Assembly (NCBI RefSeq): GCF_018860155.1
Contig: NZ_JAHKNI010000026.1
Span: 1 to 64,000 of the forward strand
Length of the DNA stretch: 64,000 bases
Direction of reading: 5' to 3'
Source of the DNA: Nocardia albiluteola
Lineage (GTDB): Bacteria > Actinomycetota > Actinomycetes > Mycobacteriales > Mycobacteriaceae
Below, piece by piece: positions 56,280 through 64,000 of this stretch; the stretch's first letter is position 1, and the number at the start of each line of letters is the position of its first letter. The position numbers and the translations under genes are program-made. Under the pieces are notes generated by a model. The model did no database searches, had not been told where the DNA came from, and saw only the letters and a list, made by a program, of their open reading frames with translations.

Positions 56280-56293
<14 letters not shown>
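55448..56293 (+). CDS. FkbK-type 3-hydroxyacyl dehydrogenase
   Basis: A 281-residue protein of the 3-hydroxyacyl-CoA dehydrogenase family: VIGAGTMGSGIAQCLAQAGY (NAD loop), ASCTSAIPIARLA, the catalytic His in LGLHFMNPAP, and GDRPGFVLNRVL. With the FkbI-type enzyme it would oxidise glyceryl-ACP in two steps. ATG overlaps the previous stop; the end overlaps the NRPS start by 14 bases. Confidence 0.9.

Positions 56294-64000
<7,707 letters not shown>

Overview
The window is high-GC actinobacterial DNA. GTG starts are common, start/stop overlaps of the ATGA or GTGA type are frequent, and there are lipoproteins, an intact ben-cat aromatic pathway and a large NRPS/PKS locus. This fits a mycolate actinomycete, most likely Nocardia or a close relative; that is inferred from gene content because no rRNA is present.

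Left part (1-10209): a tight operon with a UbiX flavin prenyltransferase, two very similar UbiD decarboxylases, a DUF1772 membrane protein, an F420/NADPH reductase-like protein, an EthD-like protein, a type II NADH dehydrogenase and an aldehyde dehydrogenase. It looks like a route that decarboxylates an aromatic or heteroaromatic acid. Small and secreted proteins follow.

10210-19858: a mixed region with a DUF1697 protein, a GNAT remnant, an OmpR-type response regulator and histidine kinase pair, a lipoprotein GH9 cellulase, a frameshifted repeat protein, a BKACE enzyme, and an HSL-type hydrolase divergent from a MarR regulator.

19859-26797: a graveyard of mobile elements. It holds fragments of IS1182, ISAs1, IS110 and a serine-recombinase-like gene, a 174-bp inverted repeat flanking a TolB-like lipoprotein gene, a truncated MFS transporter abutting an HxlR regulator, and a secreted esterase.

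26798-40905: aromatic catabolism. A LuxR-family (LAL) regulator and benABC run on the minus strand, with benC fused to benD. A LysR regulator and catB-A-C-D-I-J-F run on the plus strand. Together they encode benzoate to catechol to cis,cis-muconate to 3-oxoadipate to succinyl-CoA plus acetyl-CoA.

40906-45870: a hydrolase, a frameshifted ATP-grasp gene, an NmrA-like protein, a truncated integrase and non-coding remnants.

45874-64000 (continues beyond the window): a hybrid NRPS/PKS locus with nearly every gene overlapping the next. It encodes an FkbJ-type carrier protein, an FkbI-type dehydrogenase, a KASIII-like protein with altered active-site residues, an FkbH-type glyceryl-loading protein and an FkbK-type dehydrogenase. 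It also encodes a stand-alone A-PCP protein, an AT-less KS-PCP-C protein, and an NRPS that begins C-A-T-E-C-A-T-E. The set predicts a glycolytic (glyceryl-derived, hydroxymalonyl- or methoxymalonyl-type) extender built into a peptide with D-residues. This is the most likely place for an undescribed product.
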